From Pseudaquidulcibacter saccharophilus (GTDB lineage Bacteria > Pseudomonadota > Alphaproteobacteria > Caulobacterales > Aquidulcibacteraceae), in the NCBI RefSeq assembly GCF_019455445.1, contig NZ_JAHWUS010000001.1, positions 620,001 to 684,000 on the forward strand: 64,000 nucleotides of DNA, read 5' to 3'. Position numbers and translations under genes: made by a program. Positions 16,749 to 25,866 of this stretch are shown in pieces (the first letter of the stretch is position 1; every line of letters begins with the position of its first letter). The notes under the pieces are model-generated. The model ran no database searches, had not been told where the DNA came from, and saw only the letters and a list, made by a program, of their open reading frames with translations.

Positions 16749-17318
16749 TTATGACGCAACCCATAAATTCCTAATAGATTTTGTATGGTTTTCAAAATTA
16801 TTGACCAAACTCTTTAGTTTCGTAACAATAATTTCTTGCTTTGAAGCCTCAATAAACTCAACTTCTTTTCGATTGCTTTGACCGTTATTAGCATAAATGA
16901 GTAACATACAAACATACTTACCACTTTCGTCTCTTAATATCTTTGATGCTCCATGTGCAAGAAAGTTTCTTAGATTCTCATATTTTTCAATTTCTTTAAG
17001 AGGTTTTTTAATTTGCCCAATTTTTGATTTTAACTTGTTATCCTCTGAACTTAGCGTCAACATTAAATCTGTTCTGTAAGCATTTGTATTGGGAATATCT
17101 GCCTTTAAAATTTCAGTATTGTTTTTTAAGGCGAATAACGTTTCACACAGAAGTATCTCAAATCTTGTAAATTCACTTAAGAATTGTCCCCGAAAAAGAT
17201 TGAATTCCGCAGCAATTTTTAGGTAATTATTGTCTCTTTGATTATTATTCGCTGCCTGTGGAACCGCATTTTTAGGCGCACATTTAGGGTTGATTTCTGC
17301 GTTGTTTGTTTTTGTCAT
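16749..17318 (-). CDS. Unknown protein with HEPN-like R-x4-H motif
   Basis: A 189-residue mainly helical protein with no signal or membrane segment. Residues near 120 read YENLRNFLAHGA, which contains R-x4-H preceded by a polar residue, the core motif of HEPN domains, many of which are RNases of toxin-antitoxin or abortive-infection systems. The rest (long helices FNLFRGQFLSEFTRFEILL and a C-terminal helix) fits a four-helix bundle. The in-frame TTG at 17336 is less likely than ATG 17318. It is isolated between two unrelated genes, with no visible antitoxin partner. It could equally be a non-catalytic HEPN-like protein. Confidence 0.55.
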   Translation of the reverse strand: MTKTNNAEINPKCAPKNAVPQAANNNQRDNNYLKIAAEFNLFRGQFLSEFTRFEILLCETLFALKNNTEILKADIPNTNAYRTDLMLTLSSEDNKLKSKIGQIKKPLKEIEKYENLRNFLAHGASKILRDESGKYVCMLLIYANNGQSNRKEVEFIEASKQEIIVTKLKSLVNNFENHTKSIRNLWVAS

Positions 17319-17384
17319 TGAAAACTTATAGCGCAAAAATATAAAAATTCGCTTTTAAGGCTATGTAAAATTTTAACAAAACTC

Positions 17385-20093
17385 TTAAGCTATTTTAGCC
17401 GTTTCGTTATCATCTTCCGCCTCTAGTGCGCTTTCGATTGCGTTGAAAAGCGTGCTGATATTGATTGGTTTGGGTACGACATTGTCAAACCCGCTATTTA
17501 GATAGAGGTCAATTTGCTCTTTCAATGCATTGGCAGTAACCGCGATTATTGGGGTTCTGTCGCGGTGTGATGCGCATTCAAGATTTCGTATTTCCCGTGT
17601 CGCAGATAACCCATCAAGCACCGGCATTTTTATGTCCATAAGGATTATATCAAAATTCTGATTTTGCCAGCGTTCAACCGCCTCTTTGCCATTACAAACA
17701 ATCTCGGCATCCAAATTGATTTGTTCTAACATGGTGCGGATAACAAGTTGGTTGGTTGGGTTATCTTCGGCGACGAGGATTTTTAAATCTTCACTATTTT
17801 CGCTTTCGTCAACCTCATGGTGGTTGGTGTCGTGCGCTACTTCTTGGGTTTGAATTTTCTTAAGCGGAAGACGCAGTGTAACCTTCATACCTTCGCCAAT
17901 TTCAGAATCTGCGAAGATTGTACCTTTCATTAGGCGGGTTAGCTGATTGCAAACTGCAAGCCCAATCCCAGAGCCAGCAATTGAATTGACCATATCTTCT
18001 TCTGCCCAAGAGTTAAGCGAATAAAGACGGCATGCGGTTTGCCTATCCATGCCGATGCCTTCATCTTTGACGACAATTTCAAGCATGTTTCCGCTATAAT
18101 TGGCACTTATGTAAATATTGCCTTGTGGGGTGTATTTAACCGAATTGGAAATGATATTATCAATAATCTGCTGGACCCTTATGGCGTCGCCAATATAATC
18201 TCCGCTTGCACCACTGATATCGAGAATGAATTTAACATTATTCTTTTCGATTTGTGCCTCGAAAAGATTAATCAGATTGGTGAACATATTATCGAGATTG
18301 AATTGTTTTTCGACAAGTTCAATCATGCCTTGTTCAACCTTGGTCAAATCAAGAATATCGTCAATTCGTGCCGATAAAAATTTGCTGCCATTCAAGCAAG
18401 TATCAAGCAATGATATTTGTTTCTCGGTTAAGTTTTCGCGTGGGAAAATTTGTAATAATCCTAGCATCCCATTTAACGGGGTACGCATATCGTGGCTCAT
18501 GGCGGCAAGGAATTGGCTTTTGGCTTCGTTTGCCCGCTCAGCCTCGATTTTGGCGTTCAGATATTGTTGTTCATTGAGTTTTTTTGCGGTTATATCGCTT
18601 CTGGTTCCAATGAATTTTGCCGGTTTGCCGTTTTTGATTTCAACAAATTCACCGGTGACGCTTACCCAATTTATATAGCCTTGCTCATTAAGTTCGCGAT
18701 ATTCAAGCTTAAGCGGTGCGCTGTTTTTAACGCAATTTTGCCAATGATCATTAACCAGTGCAAGATCAAGGGGATGGACTTTTGCCCAAACTTTATCATG
18801 AAACTCTTTAACTGAACAATTGCCGTGAATATCAGGTTCATAAGCACTTTCGGCGGTGACAACGTCGTTGATATAATCAACTTCATAGATTGTCATGCCT
18901 GCGGTTTGGGTTGCAATACGGAAACGATTTGCAACCGATGTAATTCGATTTTTTGCTCTTACGTCTTCGCTAATATCGCGGATTGCCCCGATAAAACGTG
19001 CAATGTCGCCATCACTTCCATATAAAAACCGCGCCTTTAAATTTACCCAGACCATTAAATTATCCAGGTTATACATACGGAAGTTTATATTAATTGTTTC
19101 GCGGGTTACAACTGCTTCTTCGGTTCTTTTGAGAACCATCATGCGGTCGTCTTTGTGGATTTTTTCAACAATAAAATCCGGAAATTCAGTGACCGATGTC
19201 ATTTCATCCAAAAGTCTTGCTGTATTTTGGATGATGTGAAGTTGATTACGCACGTAGTCACGATCAAAAACCGTGATTTCAGAACTTTCAATAGCAAGTT
19301 CAAGGCGGTTTGCGGATTCTTGAAGTTTATGTTTGCGAATTACTTCACGACTAATATCTTTTATACTGCCGATAAGGCGGATTCTTTTGTTGTTTTCGTC
19401 AAGAATTGGCTCGATAATAATTTTGGCCCAAATTAATTTATTATCGCTGCGAACAAAGCGTAATTGAACATCAAAGGTTTTATTATGCGTGCATAATAAT
19501 TCCCATGCGTTTTGCAAAACATCAATATCATCTGGAAAGATGCTGTGCATAATACGTTCGGCAAAATTTTCGGCTTCGGGTGGGTATTCGCCAAAAACAA
19601 AATCGCAATGCTTTGAATAATAAACCTTATTCGTGGTCAAATCTAATTCATAAATATAAAGACCGGCGTCCGAAGATGCGACCTTTACCATATTCAAAGA
19701 ACGTTCAAGTTCTTCTTGGGTTTCGACCAAAACACTAATATCACGCAAAATTGTTGAGAAATAAGCGTTTTCGCCATGTCCGGTTTTGGTTATACTTATC
19801 AAAGCTGGAAACACGGTTCCATCAGAGCGTAAACCATATACACGTCTTTTAATACTTTTCCCGAGGACAGGGTTTTTATTTGTTCGAAAATCTTCGGTAA
19901 TTTCCGGATGTCGTGCGCGGTATTTTTCAGGTATCAGGAGTTCAACGCTTTTACCAATTACATCTTCTTTTTTGTGTTCAAAGATATTTTCAGCGCCTTG
20001 GTTGAATTCAATAATCTCCATATTGCAATTCGTGATAACGATTGCATCTTCGGAGGCGTCAAAAAGGCTCTTTAAAACACTTTGCTTAATCAT
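17385..20093 (-). CDS. Hybrid histidine kinase with four PAS domains and a receiver
   Basis: A 902-residue soluble kinase. PAS domains lie roughly at residues 5-120, 130-250, 260-375 and 385-505; the last three end in the typical PAC phrase (IGSIKDISRE, IGAIRDISED, IGTRSDITAK). The dimerisation helix has the phosphorylated His at 534 (FLAAMSHDMRTPLNG). The ATPase domain shows DNIISNSVKYT, DEGIGM and GSGIGLAV. The receiver at 770-890 has phosphoacceptor Asp 820 (IILMDIKMPVLDG) and the conserved Lys in VPKPI. No transmembrane segment is seen, so it senses a cytoplasmic signal such as redox or ligand. No dedicated partner regulator is adjacent; output may go through a phosphorelay. Confidence 0.93.
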   Translation of the reverse strand: MIKQSVLKSLFDASEDAIVITNCNMEIIEFNQGAENIFEHKKEDVIGKSVELLIPEKYRARHPEITEDFRTNKNPVLGKSIKRRVYGLRSDGTVFPALISITKTGHGENAYFSTILRDISVLVETQEELERSLNMVKVASSDAGLYIYELDLTTNKVYYSKHCDFVFGEYPPEAENFAERIMHSIFPDDIDVLQNAWELLCTHNKTFDVQLRFVRSDNKLIWAKIIIEPILDENNKRIRLIGSIKDISREVIRKHKLQESANRLELAIESSEITVFDRDYVRNQLHIIQNTARLLDEMTSVTEFPDFIVEKIHKDDRMMVLKRTEEAVVTRETININFRMYNLDNLMVWVNLKARFLYGSDGDIARFIGAIRDISEDVRAKNRITSVANRFRIATQTAGMTIYEVDYINDVVTAESAYEPDIHGNCSVKEFHDKVWAKVHPLDLALVNDHWQNCVKNSAPLKLEYRELNEQGYINWVSVTGEFVEIKNGKPAKFIGTRSDITAKKLNEQQYLNAKIEAERANEAKSQFLAAMSHDMRTPLNGMLGLLQIFPRENLTEKQISLLDTCLNGSKFLSARIDDILDLTKVEQGMIELVEKQFNLDNMFTNLINLFEAQIEKNNVKFILDISGASGDYIGDAIRVQQIIDNIISNSVKYTPQGNIYISANYSGNMLEIVVKDEGIGMDRQTACRLYSLNSWAEEDMVNSIAGSGIGLAVCNQLTRLMKGTIFADSEIGEGMKVTLRLPLKKIQTQEVAHDTNHHEVDESENSEDLKILVAEDNPTNQLVIRTMLEQINLDAEIVCNGKEAVERWQNQNFDIILMDIKMPVLDGLSATREIRNLECASHRDRTPIIAVTANALKEQIDLYLNSGFDNVVPKPINISTLFNAIESALEAEDDNETAKIA

Positions 20094-20467
20094 AAGAATG
20101 CCACATTGAAATGACGATACGTCCCTGAAATTATAAATTGCATTACTGTATGGTAAGCATATATAGATTGATAATTAATTAAAACTTGTTAATTCCGAGT
20201 AAATTAATCGGGAATTATTCTCATAAAACCTGTGTTTAATGGGTTTTGTATAAATTTTATGCACAAAAAATATGCTTACATGATATATTTTTTAGCTTTA
20301 ACTAAAACTAAAGTAAATTAGTGCAGGTGGTTTGCGTCAATTAAAGGTAGAATATTAAAGGGATGCACATGTGCGTTTTTTGCCATTAATCAGCACTAAA
20401 AAACACGCAAAATGGTGTGCCGATTAAATGCCACGTGCATAAATTTAGATAAATGTAAGAGGGAAAA
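20094..20467. other. 374-base intergenic region with a possible structured RNA
   Basis: No convincing coding frame. It holds the upstream region of the hybrid kinase, an inverted repeat AATTCC...GGAATT near 20190-20215, and a nested arrangement between ATGCAC (20363-20368) and GTGCAT (20435-20440). Within that stem, GCCATTAATC can pair imperfectly with GATTAAATG. This may be a small RNA or simply an AT-rich promoter region. Confidence 0.3.
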
Positions 20468-20544
20468 TGGCGCACCCAGAGCGATTCGAACGCCCGACCT
20501 ATTGATTCGTAGTCAATTGCTCTATCCAGCTGAGCTATGGGTGC
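20468..20544 (-). tRNA. tRNA-Arg (ACG)
   Basis: A 77-base cloverleaf on the minus strand with encoded CCA. The acceptor arms GCACCCA and TGGGTGC pair, the D-arm is GCTCAGCTGGATAGAGC, the anticodon arm ATTGA-CTACGAA-TCAAT gives anticodon ACG, and the T-arm GGGCG-TTCGAAT-CGCTC is intact. A34 is expected to be edited to inosine by TadA, whose gene is at 50733-51194. Confidence 0.96.
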
Positions 20545-20768
20545 GCATGTGCAAGGCGGGCTTGTTATTAAATAAGTGACGAAAGTTCAAGCTATAATAT
20601 CAGTAGAAATTCACATTCGCACAATTCATTACATAACATCGGCCTAAAGAGCCATTAAAATGGCGTGAAATTCGATTATTTAACGAAAATTCCGAGTGTG
20701 ATTTCAATTAATTCGCCAATTTGGCTAATGCAATGGAAGTTTTTCGGCTTTTGTGCTTTGTAATATCC

Positions 20769-21827
20769 ATGAGCAGAATGGCACAAATTAGAATTTACAA
20801 TAACGAATCTCGAATTGCGGGGATTTTGCAACTTGGTAATGAGTTGCTGTGGCGTGCCGTGCCGTTTTTAATATTTTTTGCGGTTTTTTCACCGGTTTTA
20901 ATTGGGGCATACCGTGATTTTTCATCGGGCGCGTTGCCTTTGCAAACACCGCAAACAATTGCGTCTGGGGAAACATTTTTTCGTGCGTTAATTTTAAAAA
21001 ACTTTGGTGAAATTGGGCTTAAATTATTTTCATTAGTGCCATCGGCGATAATGATGTTTGCGGTTTTCAAAATCACCAAATTATTTGACGCACCGATTTG
21101 GGCTCGTGCCATTGCTGCAAGTTTGATTGTGGTAATGCCAATATTTAATCTTGCCCCCAATTTGTGGGAGCGCCCAGATGACGCGATTTTCGCGGCACTT
21201 TGCGCTTTGATGGCATATAATCTTATACGTGCCATAAAAACTTCAAGCCATTATAACCTTGCATTTGCCTTTCTTATTGCAATAATAATTACGTTCCTAC
21301 GCCCAATCAGTTTTTGGCCACAAATTTTGATTTTTGTGGTTGCAAGATTTACTTCTGATGGTTTTAAAAGTGACGCGAAATATGGCTTTATAAGCTCGTT
21401 AATTTGGGGGCCGGGCTTATTTGTTGTGTTGGCATTTTTGAATGCCTTCAAATCCCATAGCGTGGTAAACAGTGCGAAATTGGCGCTTTCCGATACATTG
21501 AAAAATAGTATGGCAAGCGATGTAACAGGCAATGCGTTTAATTTTCTTGGGCTATTGCCTTCAATGTTGCCGCTTTTGATATTGTTGGGCTTGGGGCTTT
21601 TGGGGCTTGTCCTTTTGCTTACCAATGAAAATCGTGTCAAAAATCATTATTATGCAACCGCAATTATTTTGCTTTGTTTTATGGGTGTTGCCGTGTTTGG
21701 TGGTGGTTTGTCCTTGGTTCGGCTGCTTTTAGATCCAATTTTATTGGCACTTGCGGCGGCAATTGCCGGCGTTGGCACGGATAAATTACGTGCGCTTTTT
21801 GCCCCTTTTGAATTCAAGATTAAATAA
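20769..21827 (+). CDS. Polytopic membrane protein of unknown function
   Basis: About 352 residues with nine to ten hydrophobic segments and a short loop NLWERPDDAIFAAL between segments three and four. Layout and an early acidic/Arg loop (AYRDFSSG) loosely recall GT-C type glycosyltransferases, but no diagnostic motif is present. Start is uncertain: in-frame candidates are TTG 20721, ATG 20733, ATG 20769 and ATG 20778, none with a strong ribosome site. It is followed after 52 bases by a Zur-like gene on the same strand, with no clear functional link. Confidence 0.6.
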   Translation: MSRMAQIRIYNNESRIAGILQLGNELLWRAVPFLIFFAVFSPVLIGAYRDFSSGALPLQTPQTIASGETFFRALILKNFGEIGLKLFSLVPSAIMMFAVFKITKLFDAPIWARAIAASLIVVMPIFNLAPNLWERPDDAIFAALCALMAYNLIRAIKTSSHYNLAFAFLIAIIITFLRPISFWPQILIFVVARFTSDGFKSDAKYGFISSLIWGPGLFVVLAFLNAFKSHSVVNSAKLALSDTLKNSMASDVTGNAFNFLGLLPSMLPLLILLGLGLLGLVLLLTNENRVKNHYYATAIILLCFMGVAVFGGGLSLVRLLLDPILLALAAAIAGVGTDKLRALFAPFEFKIK

Positions 21828-21879
21828 GAATGCTAATTCGTCTCATTGACTTGGGGTATGATTACACTACATTTGTTAT

Positions 21880-22341
21880 ATGTCAGACTTAATTGATAGC
21901 GCATTATTAAAAGCCGAAGAAAAAACCAAATCAATTGGTGAACGTTTCACTGCGCCGCGCCGCATGGTTATGAAAAAATTATTGGAGGCTGAAAAACCGC
22001 TAAAAGCCTATGACATTATTGGCATTCGTGAAGAAAACGGCACACCCGCCAAACCGCCGACCATTTACCGTGCGCTTGAGTTTTTGTGCCGCACGGGCTT
22101 GGTTCACAAGATTGAAAGTGATTCAAGTTATTTCGTCTGCACCCATTCCGATCATTGCCATTATGATACCCATGTTCCGATGGTGATGATTTGCGATAAA
22201 TGCGGCACAGTAAGCGAGGTTCATTTGGTTGCGGTCGAGGCAATGATAAATGAAACCGCCAAAAGTGCTAATTTCCAAATTTCCCGTACCCTAATCGAAA
22301 CCCATGGTACATGTGCAAATTGCCGGACGGCATTTGCGTGA
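21880..22341 (+). CDS. zur: Fur-family regulator, Zur type
   Basis: A 153-residue Fur-family protein. The winged helix spans GERFTAPRRMVMKKLLEAEKP to PTIYRALEFLCRTGLVHKIE in separate segments. The metal region shows HSDHCHYDTH, the first CxxC pair in ICDKCGT and a second in TCANCR, which is the structural zinc arrangement of Zur. It probably represses zinc uptake genes when zinc is plentiful. Irr or Fur are less likely because of the residue pattern (no heme motif) and the CxxC pairs. No znuABC genes are in the window, so the targets lie elsewhere. Confidence 0.8.
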   Translation: MSDLIDSALLKAEEKTKSIGERFTAPRRMVMKKLLEAEKPLKAYDIIGIREENGTPAKPPTIYRALEFLCRTGLVHKIESDSSYFVCTHSDHCHYDTHVPMVMICDKCGTVSEVHLVAVEAMINETAKSANFQISRTLIETHGTCANCRTAFA

Positions 22342-22365
22342 TATGATTGACTAGTTCAGTTGTAA

Positions 22366-22474
22366 TCCTCCCCGTCAAGCGCACAAGCGTGCGCCGGCGG
22401 AAGTCCGCCGCCCCACCGGAGGCTTGAGGGAATTGCATTTACGATTAGTAAATGCCCCGAGATAGCCGTGAGGT
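22366..22474 (+). repeat. Structured palindromic repeat, copy B
   Basis: Homologous to the block at 3095-3204. Hairpins in order: an outer stem TCAAGC/GCTTGA (22375-22380 with 22422-22427), GCGCAC-AAGC-GTGCGC, GGCGGA-AG-TCCGCC and GCATTTAC-GATTA-GTAAATGC, then the tail CCCCGAGATAGCCGTGAGG. Relative to copy A the stems are changed on both sides so that pairing survives. The element lies between the zur gene and ffh. It is non-coding and GC-rich compared with its surroundings. Family not recognised. Confidence 0.65.
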
Positions 22475-22610
22475 CAAAAGCATAATTTGACTCTTAACCT
22501 TTTTTCCTATATAGCCCGCGCAAGAATTTCGGCACATTGCCAAAATAACCATGTCTGCACGGTCTCGTCCTTAGAAATTTAAGGGTAAAACGAATGGGGT
22601 AGAGTGGTCC

Positions 22611-22644
22611 CCCCGCACAGCGTTATCGCCCTGCGGGGTGTTTT
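22611..22644 (+). promoter_or_regulatory. Hairpin in the ffh leader
   Basis: CCCCGCA (22611-22617) pairs with TGCGGGG (22632-22638), followed by TGTTTT. It looks like a weak terminator or attenuator 32 bases upstream of the ffh start. The 334-base gap between zur and ffh otherwise holds only repeat copy B. Confidence 0.45.
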
Positions 22645-22675
22645 GCGTTGTGTGGTTTTGAAAGGTTTTTTAGAA

Positions 22676-24199
22676 GTGTTTGATGCTTTAACGGAAAAAT
22701 TAGGCGGTGTGTTTGACAATCTTACCGGGCGCGGTGCGCTTTCGGAAAAAGATGTCGAGGCGGCATTGCGTGAGGTTCGTGTCGCCCTGCTTGAGGCTGA
22801 CGTTGCACTTCCTGTGGTTAAACAATTCATCAACACCGTAAAAGAAGAAGCCGTTGGCGAAAAAGTTATTCGCGCAGTAAAACCGGGTCAACAAGTTGTA
22901 AAAATCGTTCACGATGCCTTGATTGAAACTTTGGGCGGCGCACAAGAGCCAGAAGATTTGAAAATTTCTTCTCCGCCATCGGTTATTATGATGGCGGGTT
23001 TGCAAGGTTCTGGTAAAACCACCACCACCGGTAAATTGGCACTTCGTCTAAAGAAAAAAGACCGTAAAAAAGTATTATTGGCGTCACTTGATACCCGTCG
23101 CCCTGCGGCGATGGAGCAGCTTGCAATTTTAGCAACCCAAGCCGAGGTGGAAAGCCTTCCCATAGTTCAAGGTCAGTCACCGGTTGAAATCGCAAAACGC
23201 GCGATGCAGGCGGCAAAATTTGGCGGCTTTGATGTTGTAATCCTCGATACCGCTGGTCGTACATCAATTGATGAAGAAATGATGGTTGAGGCGGCGAATA
23301 TCGCAAAAATCGCTAATCCATCTGAAATCCTTTTGGTTGCCGATAGTTTAACAGGTCAAGACGCGGTCGAAACCGCAAAACGCTTCCATGAGCGTTTGCC
23401 ACTAACTGGTATCATCCTTACCCGTGCCGATGGTGATGGGCGTGGTGGTGCGGCATTGTCAATGCGTGCGGTTACTGGCTTGCCAATCAAATTCCTTGGT
23501 ATCGGCGAGAAGATTGACGGGCTTGATGTTTTTGATGCCCGCCGTATTGCTGGTCGGATTTTGGGCCAAGGTGACGTTGTCGCATTGGTTGAAAAGGCGG
23601 TTGAAAATGCCGATATGGCGGCAGCCGAAAAAATGGCTGCCAAAATGGCAAAGGGCAAATTCGACCTTGATGATTTGTCTATGCAATTGCGCCAAATCCA
23701 AAATATGGGTGGACTTGGTGGCATTATGGGCATGTTACCGGGTGCGCAGGCGGCAAAAAAAGCGCTTGATAATGGCGTGGTAAACGAAAAAATCATCACT
23801 CGTCAAATTGCGGTCATTTCTTCAATGACCAAAAAAGAGCGCCAAAAGCCAGACCTTTTGAACGCATCACGCCGCCGCCGTATTGCAACGGGTGCCGGTG
23901 TCGATGTTTCAGAGGTTAATAAGGTTATCAAAATGCACCGTTCAATGGCTGATATGGTTAAATCCATCGGCAAGGGCGGCATGAAAGGCCTTATGCAGAA
24001 AATGGGTGGCATGAAAGGCGGCATGCCAAGTGAAGAACAATTAAAAGCATTGGGGGAAAAGGCACTGCAATCAGGTGCGATGCCGCCAATGGGACAGAAT
24101 ATGCCACAGGGTCTTCCGGGGCTTGGTGGCGGTGGTTTACCTGGGCTGGGCGGCGGTTTGCCGGGTTTAGGTGGCTTTGGTTTTGGTAAGAAAAAGTAA
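22676..24199 (+). CDS. ffh: Signal recognition particle protein Ffh
   Basis: A 507-residue GTPase that binds 4.5S RNA and signal sequences and targets membrane proteins to FtsY. The GTG at 22676 is chosen because it gives the family N-terminus VFDALTEKLGGVFDNL and has AAAGG ten bases upstream; an in-frame extension upstream would cross the leader hairpin. GTPase motifs are clear: GLQGSGKTTT, DTRRPAA, ILDTAGR and TRADGDGRGGAAL. The M domain includes GMLPG, the SRP-RNA-binding RRRRIATGAG-like segment and a Met- and Gly-rich tail. Start of the ffh-rpsP-rimM operon. Confidence 0.95.
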   Translation: MFDALTEKLGGVFDNLTGRGALSEKDVEAALREVRVALLEADVALPVVKQFINTVKEEAVGEKVIRAVKPGQQVVKIVHDALIETLGGAQEPEDLKISSPPSVIMMAGLQGSGKTTTTGKLALRLKKKDRKKVLLASLDTRRPAAMEQLAILATQAEVESLPIVQGQSPVEIAKRAMQAAKFGGFDVVILDTAGRTSIDEEMMVEAANIAKIANPSEILLVADSLTGQDAVETAKRFHERLPLTGIILTRADGDGRGGAALSMRAVTGLPIKFLGIGEKIDGLDVFDARRIAGRILGQGDVVALVEKAVENADMAAAEKMAAKMAKGKFDLDDLSMQLRQIQNMGGLGGIMGMLPGAQAAKKALDNGVVNEKIITRQIAVISSMTKKERQKPDLLNASRRRRIATGAGVDVSEVNKVIKMHRSMADMVKSIGKGGMKGLMQKMGGMKGGMPSEEQLKALGEKALQSGAMPPMGQNMPQGLPGLGGGGLPGLGGGLPGLGGFGFGKKK

Positions 24200-24226
24200 T
24201 TTTAAATTTAAGTAAGGAAGTAAAAT

Positions 24227-24640
24227 ATGTCTTTGAAAATTCGTTTGGCTCGTGGTGGCTCTAAAAAACGTCCAGTTTACCGTGTTGTTGTTGCTGATGC
24301 GCGCTCTCCTCGTGATGGCCGTTTCATCGAAAAAATCGGTACTTATAACCCACTTTTGAGCGTTGAATCAGGCCAACGTTTTGTTGTTGATCTTGAAAAA
24401 GCTGCTGAATGGGTAAAAAAAGGTGCGCAACCTACTGATCGTGTTGCTCGTTACCTTGCTCAACAAGGCGTTGGCACTTGGACCAACAGCAACAACCCAC
24501 AAAAAGGTGAACCTGGTCAAAAAGCAAAAGAGCGTGCTGCTGAACGTCTTCAAAAAGAAGAAGATGCAAAAGCTGCTGCTGCTGAGGCTGCTGCTGCACC
24601 GGCTGAAGAAGTTGCAACCGAAGAAGCGGCTTCTGAATAA
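24227..24640 (+). CDS. rpsP: Small ribosomal subunit protein bS16, with Ala/Glu-rich tail
   Basis: A 137-residue protein. The first 80 residues are the bS16 fold, opening [18 protein letters not shown] and [20 protein letters not shown]-terminal extension of about 45 residues, rich in Ala, Glu and Lys, follows; such tails are common in Alphaproteobacteria. The protein binds 16S rRNA during 30S assembly. It is 27 bases after ffh and 3 bases before rimM, so the three are one operon. Codon use looks adapted (GGT, CGT, AAA), fitting high expression. Confidence 0.97.
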   Translation: MSLKIRLARGGSKKRPVYRVVVADARSPRDGRFIEKIGTYNPLLSVESGQRFVVDLEKAAEWVKKGAQPTDRVARYLAQQGVGTWTNSNNPQKGEPGQKAKERAAERLQKEEDAKAAAAEAAAAPAEEVATEEAASE

Positions 24641-24643
24641 TTT

Positions 24644-25174
24644 ATGTCTGATAACAACCAAGTATTAATTGGTGTTATACAAGGTGCCTTTGGGGTGCGT
24701 GGTGAATTGCGTGTGAAGTCGTTCACCGCCGACCCCGAGGCAATCTTTGAATATTCGCCCTTTTTGAATGAAAAGGGCGATATTTTATTTGAAGTAAAAT
24801 CATGGCGCGCCATTAAAGAGGGATTTTCATTTTTTCCGAAAAAATCCGTCACTCGTGAAGAAGCAATGGCTTTGCGCAATGTGAAACTTTATGTGCCGCG
24901 TGATAAATTCCCCGAACTTGAAGAAGATGAATATTATCAGGTTGATTTAATCGGCCTAAAGCTTGAGGATTTGGACGGCAATTATATGGGTCGCATCAAG
25001 GCAATCATCACAACAGGTGAAGATTTGCTTGAAGTTGAAGATACCCCAAATGTCAAAAAAAGCTGGTTTGTGCCGTTTACGCGCGCCAATGTGCCAATTG
25101 TTGACATAAAAAACAAAAAACTGGTTTGCGATTTACCAGATGGCTTCTTAGAGCCAGAAGAAAAAGAACAATAA
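24644..25174 (+). CDS. rimM: 16S rRNA processing protein RimM
   Basis: A 176-residue protein with the RimM N-domain (VLIGVIQGAFGVRGELRVKS) and the C-terminal PRC-barrel (EDEYYQVDLIGLKLEDLDG to WFVPFTRANVP). It helps mature the 30S head through bS16-related contacts with uS19. The usual next genes trmD and rplS are missing here: its stop codon abuts the stop codon of a convergent TetR-type gene without a single base between. Confidence 0.95.
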   Translation: MSDNNQVLIGVIQGAFGVRGELRVKSFTADPEAIFEYSPFLNEKGDILFEVKSWRAIKEGFSFFPKKSVTREEAMALRNVKLYVPRDKFPELEEDEYYQVDLIGLKLEDLDGNYMGRIKAIITTGEDLLEVEDTPNVKKSWFVPFTRANVPIVDIKNKKLVCDLPDGFLEPEEKEQ

Positions 25175-25732
25175 TTATTTCGTCAATAAACTAAAGATCG
25201 TAAGCATCAAATCTTCAGGGTTTGTTGTGTGCGCCTCTTCGCCCGCAAGCAAATGCATGTTTTCAAGCGTTAGTGCGCCAATGCAGGTTGACCATAATAA
25301 TAACGCAATTTTTTCAGGGGTTTGCCCCTTGATTGGGCGTGGTGCATAGCTAGTGAAGGTTTTGATTATATAATCTTTTGCCTTTGTACTCATGTCTTCA
25401 AATTCGGGTAGGGTGTCTTCCCATTTGCGGAATATAAGGGCAAAGCGATAGGGGTATTTTTGCGCCCAATGGATGAAAAAATTCATCATTGAAACTACGT
25501 TGCCATAAGATGGTGTCGCCTGAACCGCAGGGATAGATTTTATGATATTATCAATTTCAATTGAAGCCAGGCGTAATAAAAGCACGCCATTATCGGCAAA
25601 GTAATTTTTACCGGAACCGGGCGTAAGTTGATACATTTCTTCAATTTTTTGTATATCAACAAAATGATGCCCCTTGTCGTCAAGGATGCGAAACGCACCA
25701 TTTATTATTATCTCTTCTGTCCCGCCAGCCAT
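25175..25732 (-). CDS. TetR-type transcriptional regulator
   Basis: About 185 residues when the ATG at 25732 is used; a longer frame to 25837 would overlap the divergent promoter. The N-terminal region resembles a TetR helix-turn-helix (IIINGAFRILDDKGHHFVDIQKIEEMYQLTPGSGKNYFADNGVLL, in parts), with a GxxxxYxxF-like end, and the rest is a helical ligand domain. The HTH is more divergent than usual, so family assignment is moderate. It faces rph on the other strand; its targets are unknown. Confidence 0.65.
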   Translation of the reverse strand: MAGGTEEIIINGAFRILDDKGHHFVDIQKIEEMYQLTPGSGKNYFADNGVLLLRLASIEIDNIIKSIPAVQATPSYGNVVSMMNFFIHWAQKYPYRFALIFRKWEDTLPEFEDMSTKAKDYIIKTFTSYAPRPIKGQTPEKIALLLWSTCIGALTLENMHLLAGEEAHTTNPEDLMLTIFSLLTK

Positions 25733-25866
25733 AATACACACCCTAAGCGCGGAATAGCATGTAGTAATTATTTCTACAAGTAGCCAAGAGTTGTAATTAT
25801 ATTTGCTTTTTATGATTGAAAAGCATGCAAAGTCCATCTAAACAAGCCGAAACAGAAAGATATTCT

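Noticed and set aside
18226-18678. 150-residue open frame antisense to the hybrid kinase
   Set aside because: It covers conserved kinase residues on the other strand, and its own protein shows no domain.
22476-22603. Search for 4.5S (SRP) RNA just before ffh
   Set aside because: The conserved GGAAGG/AGCAGCC core of SRP RNA is not present there.
22604-22675. N-terminal extension of Ffh by 24 residues from GTG 22604
   Set aside because: The extension runs through the leader hairpin and does not match Ffh N-termini; GTG 22676 has a better ribosome site.
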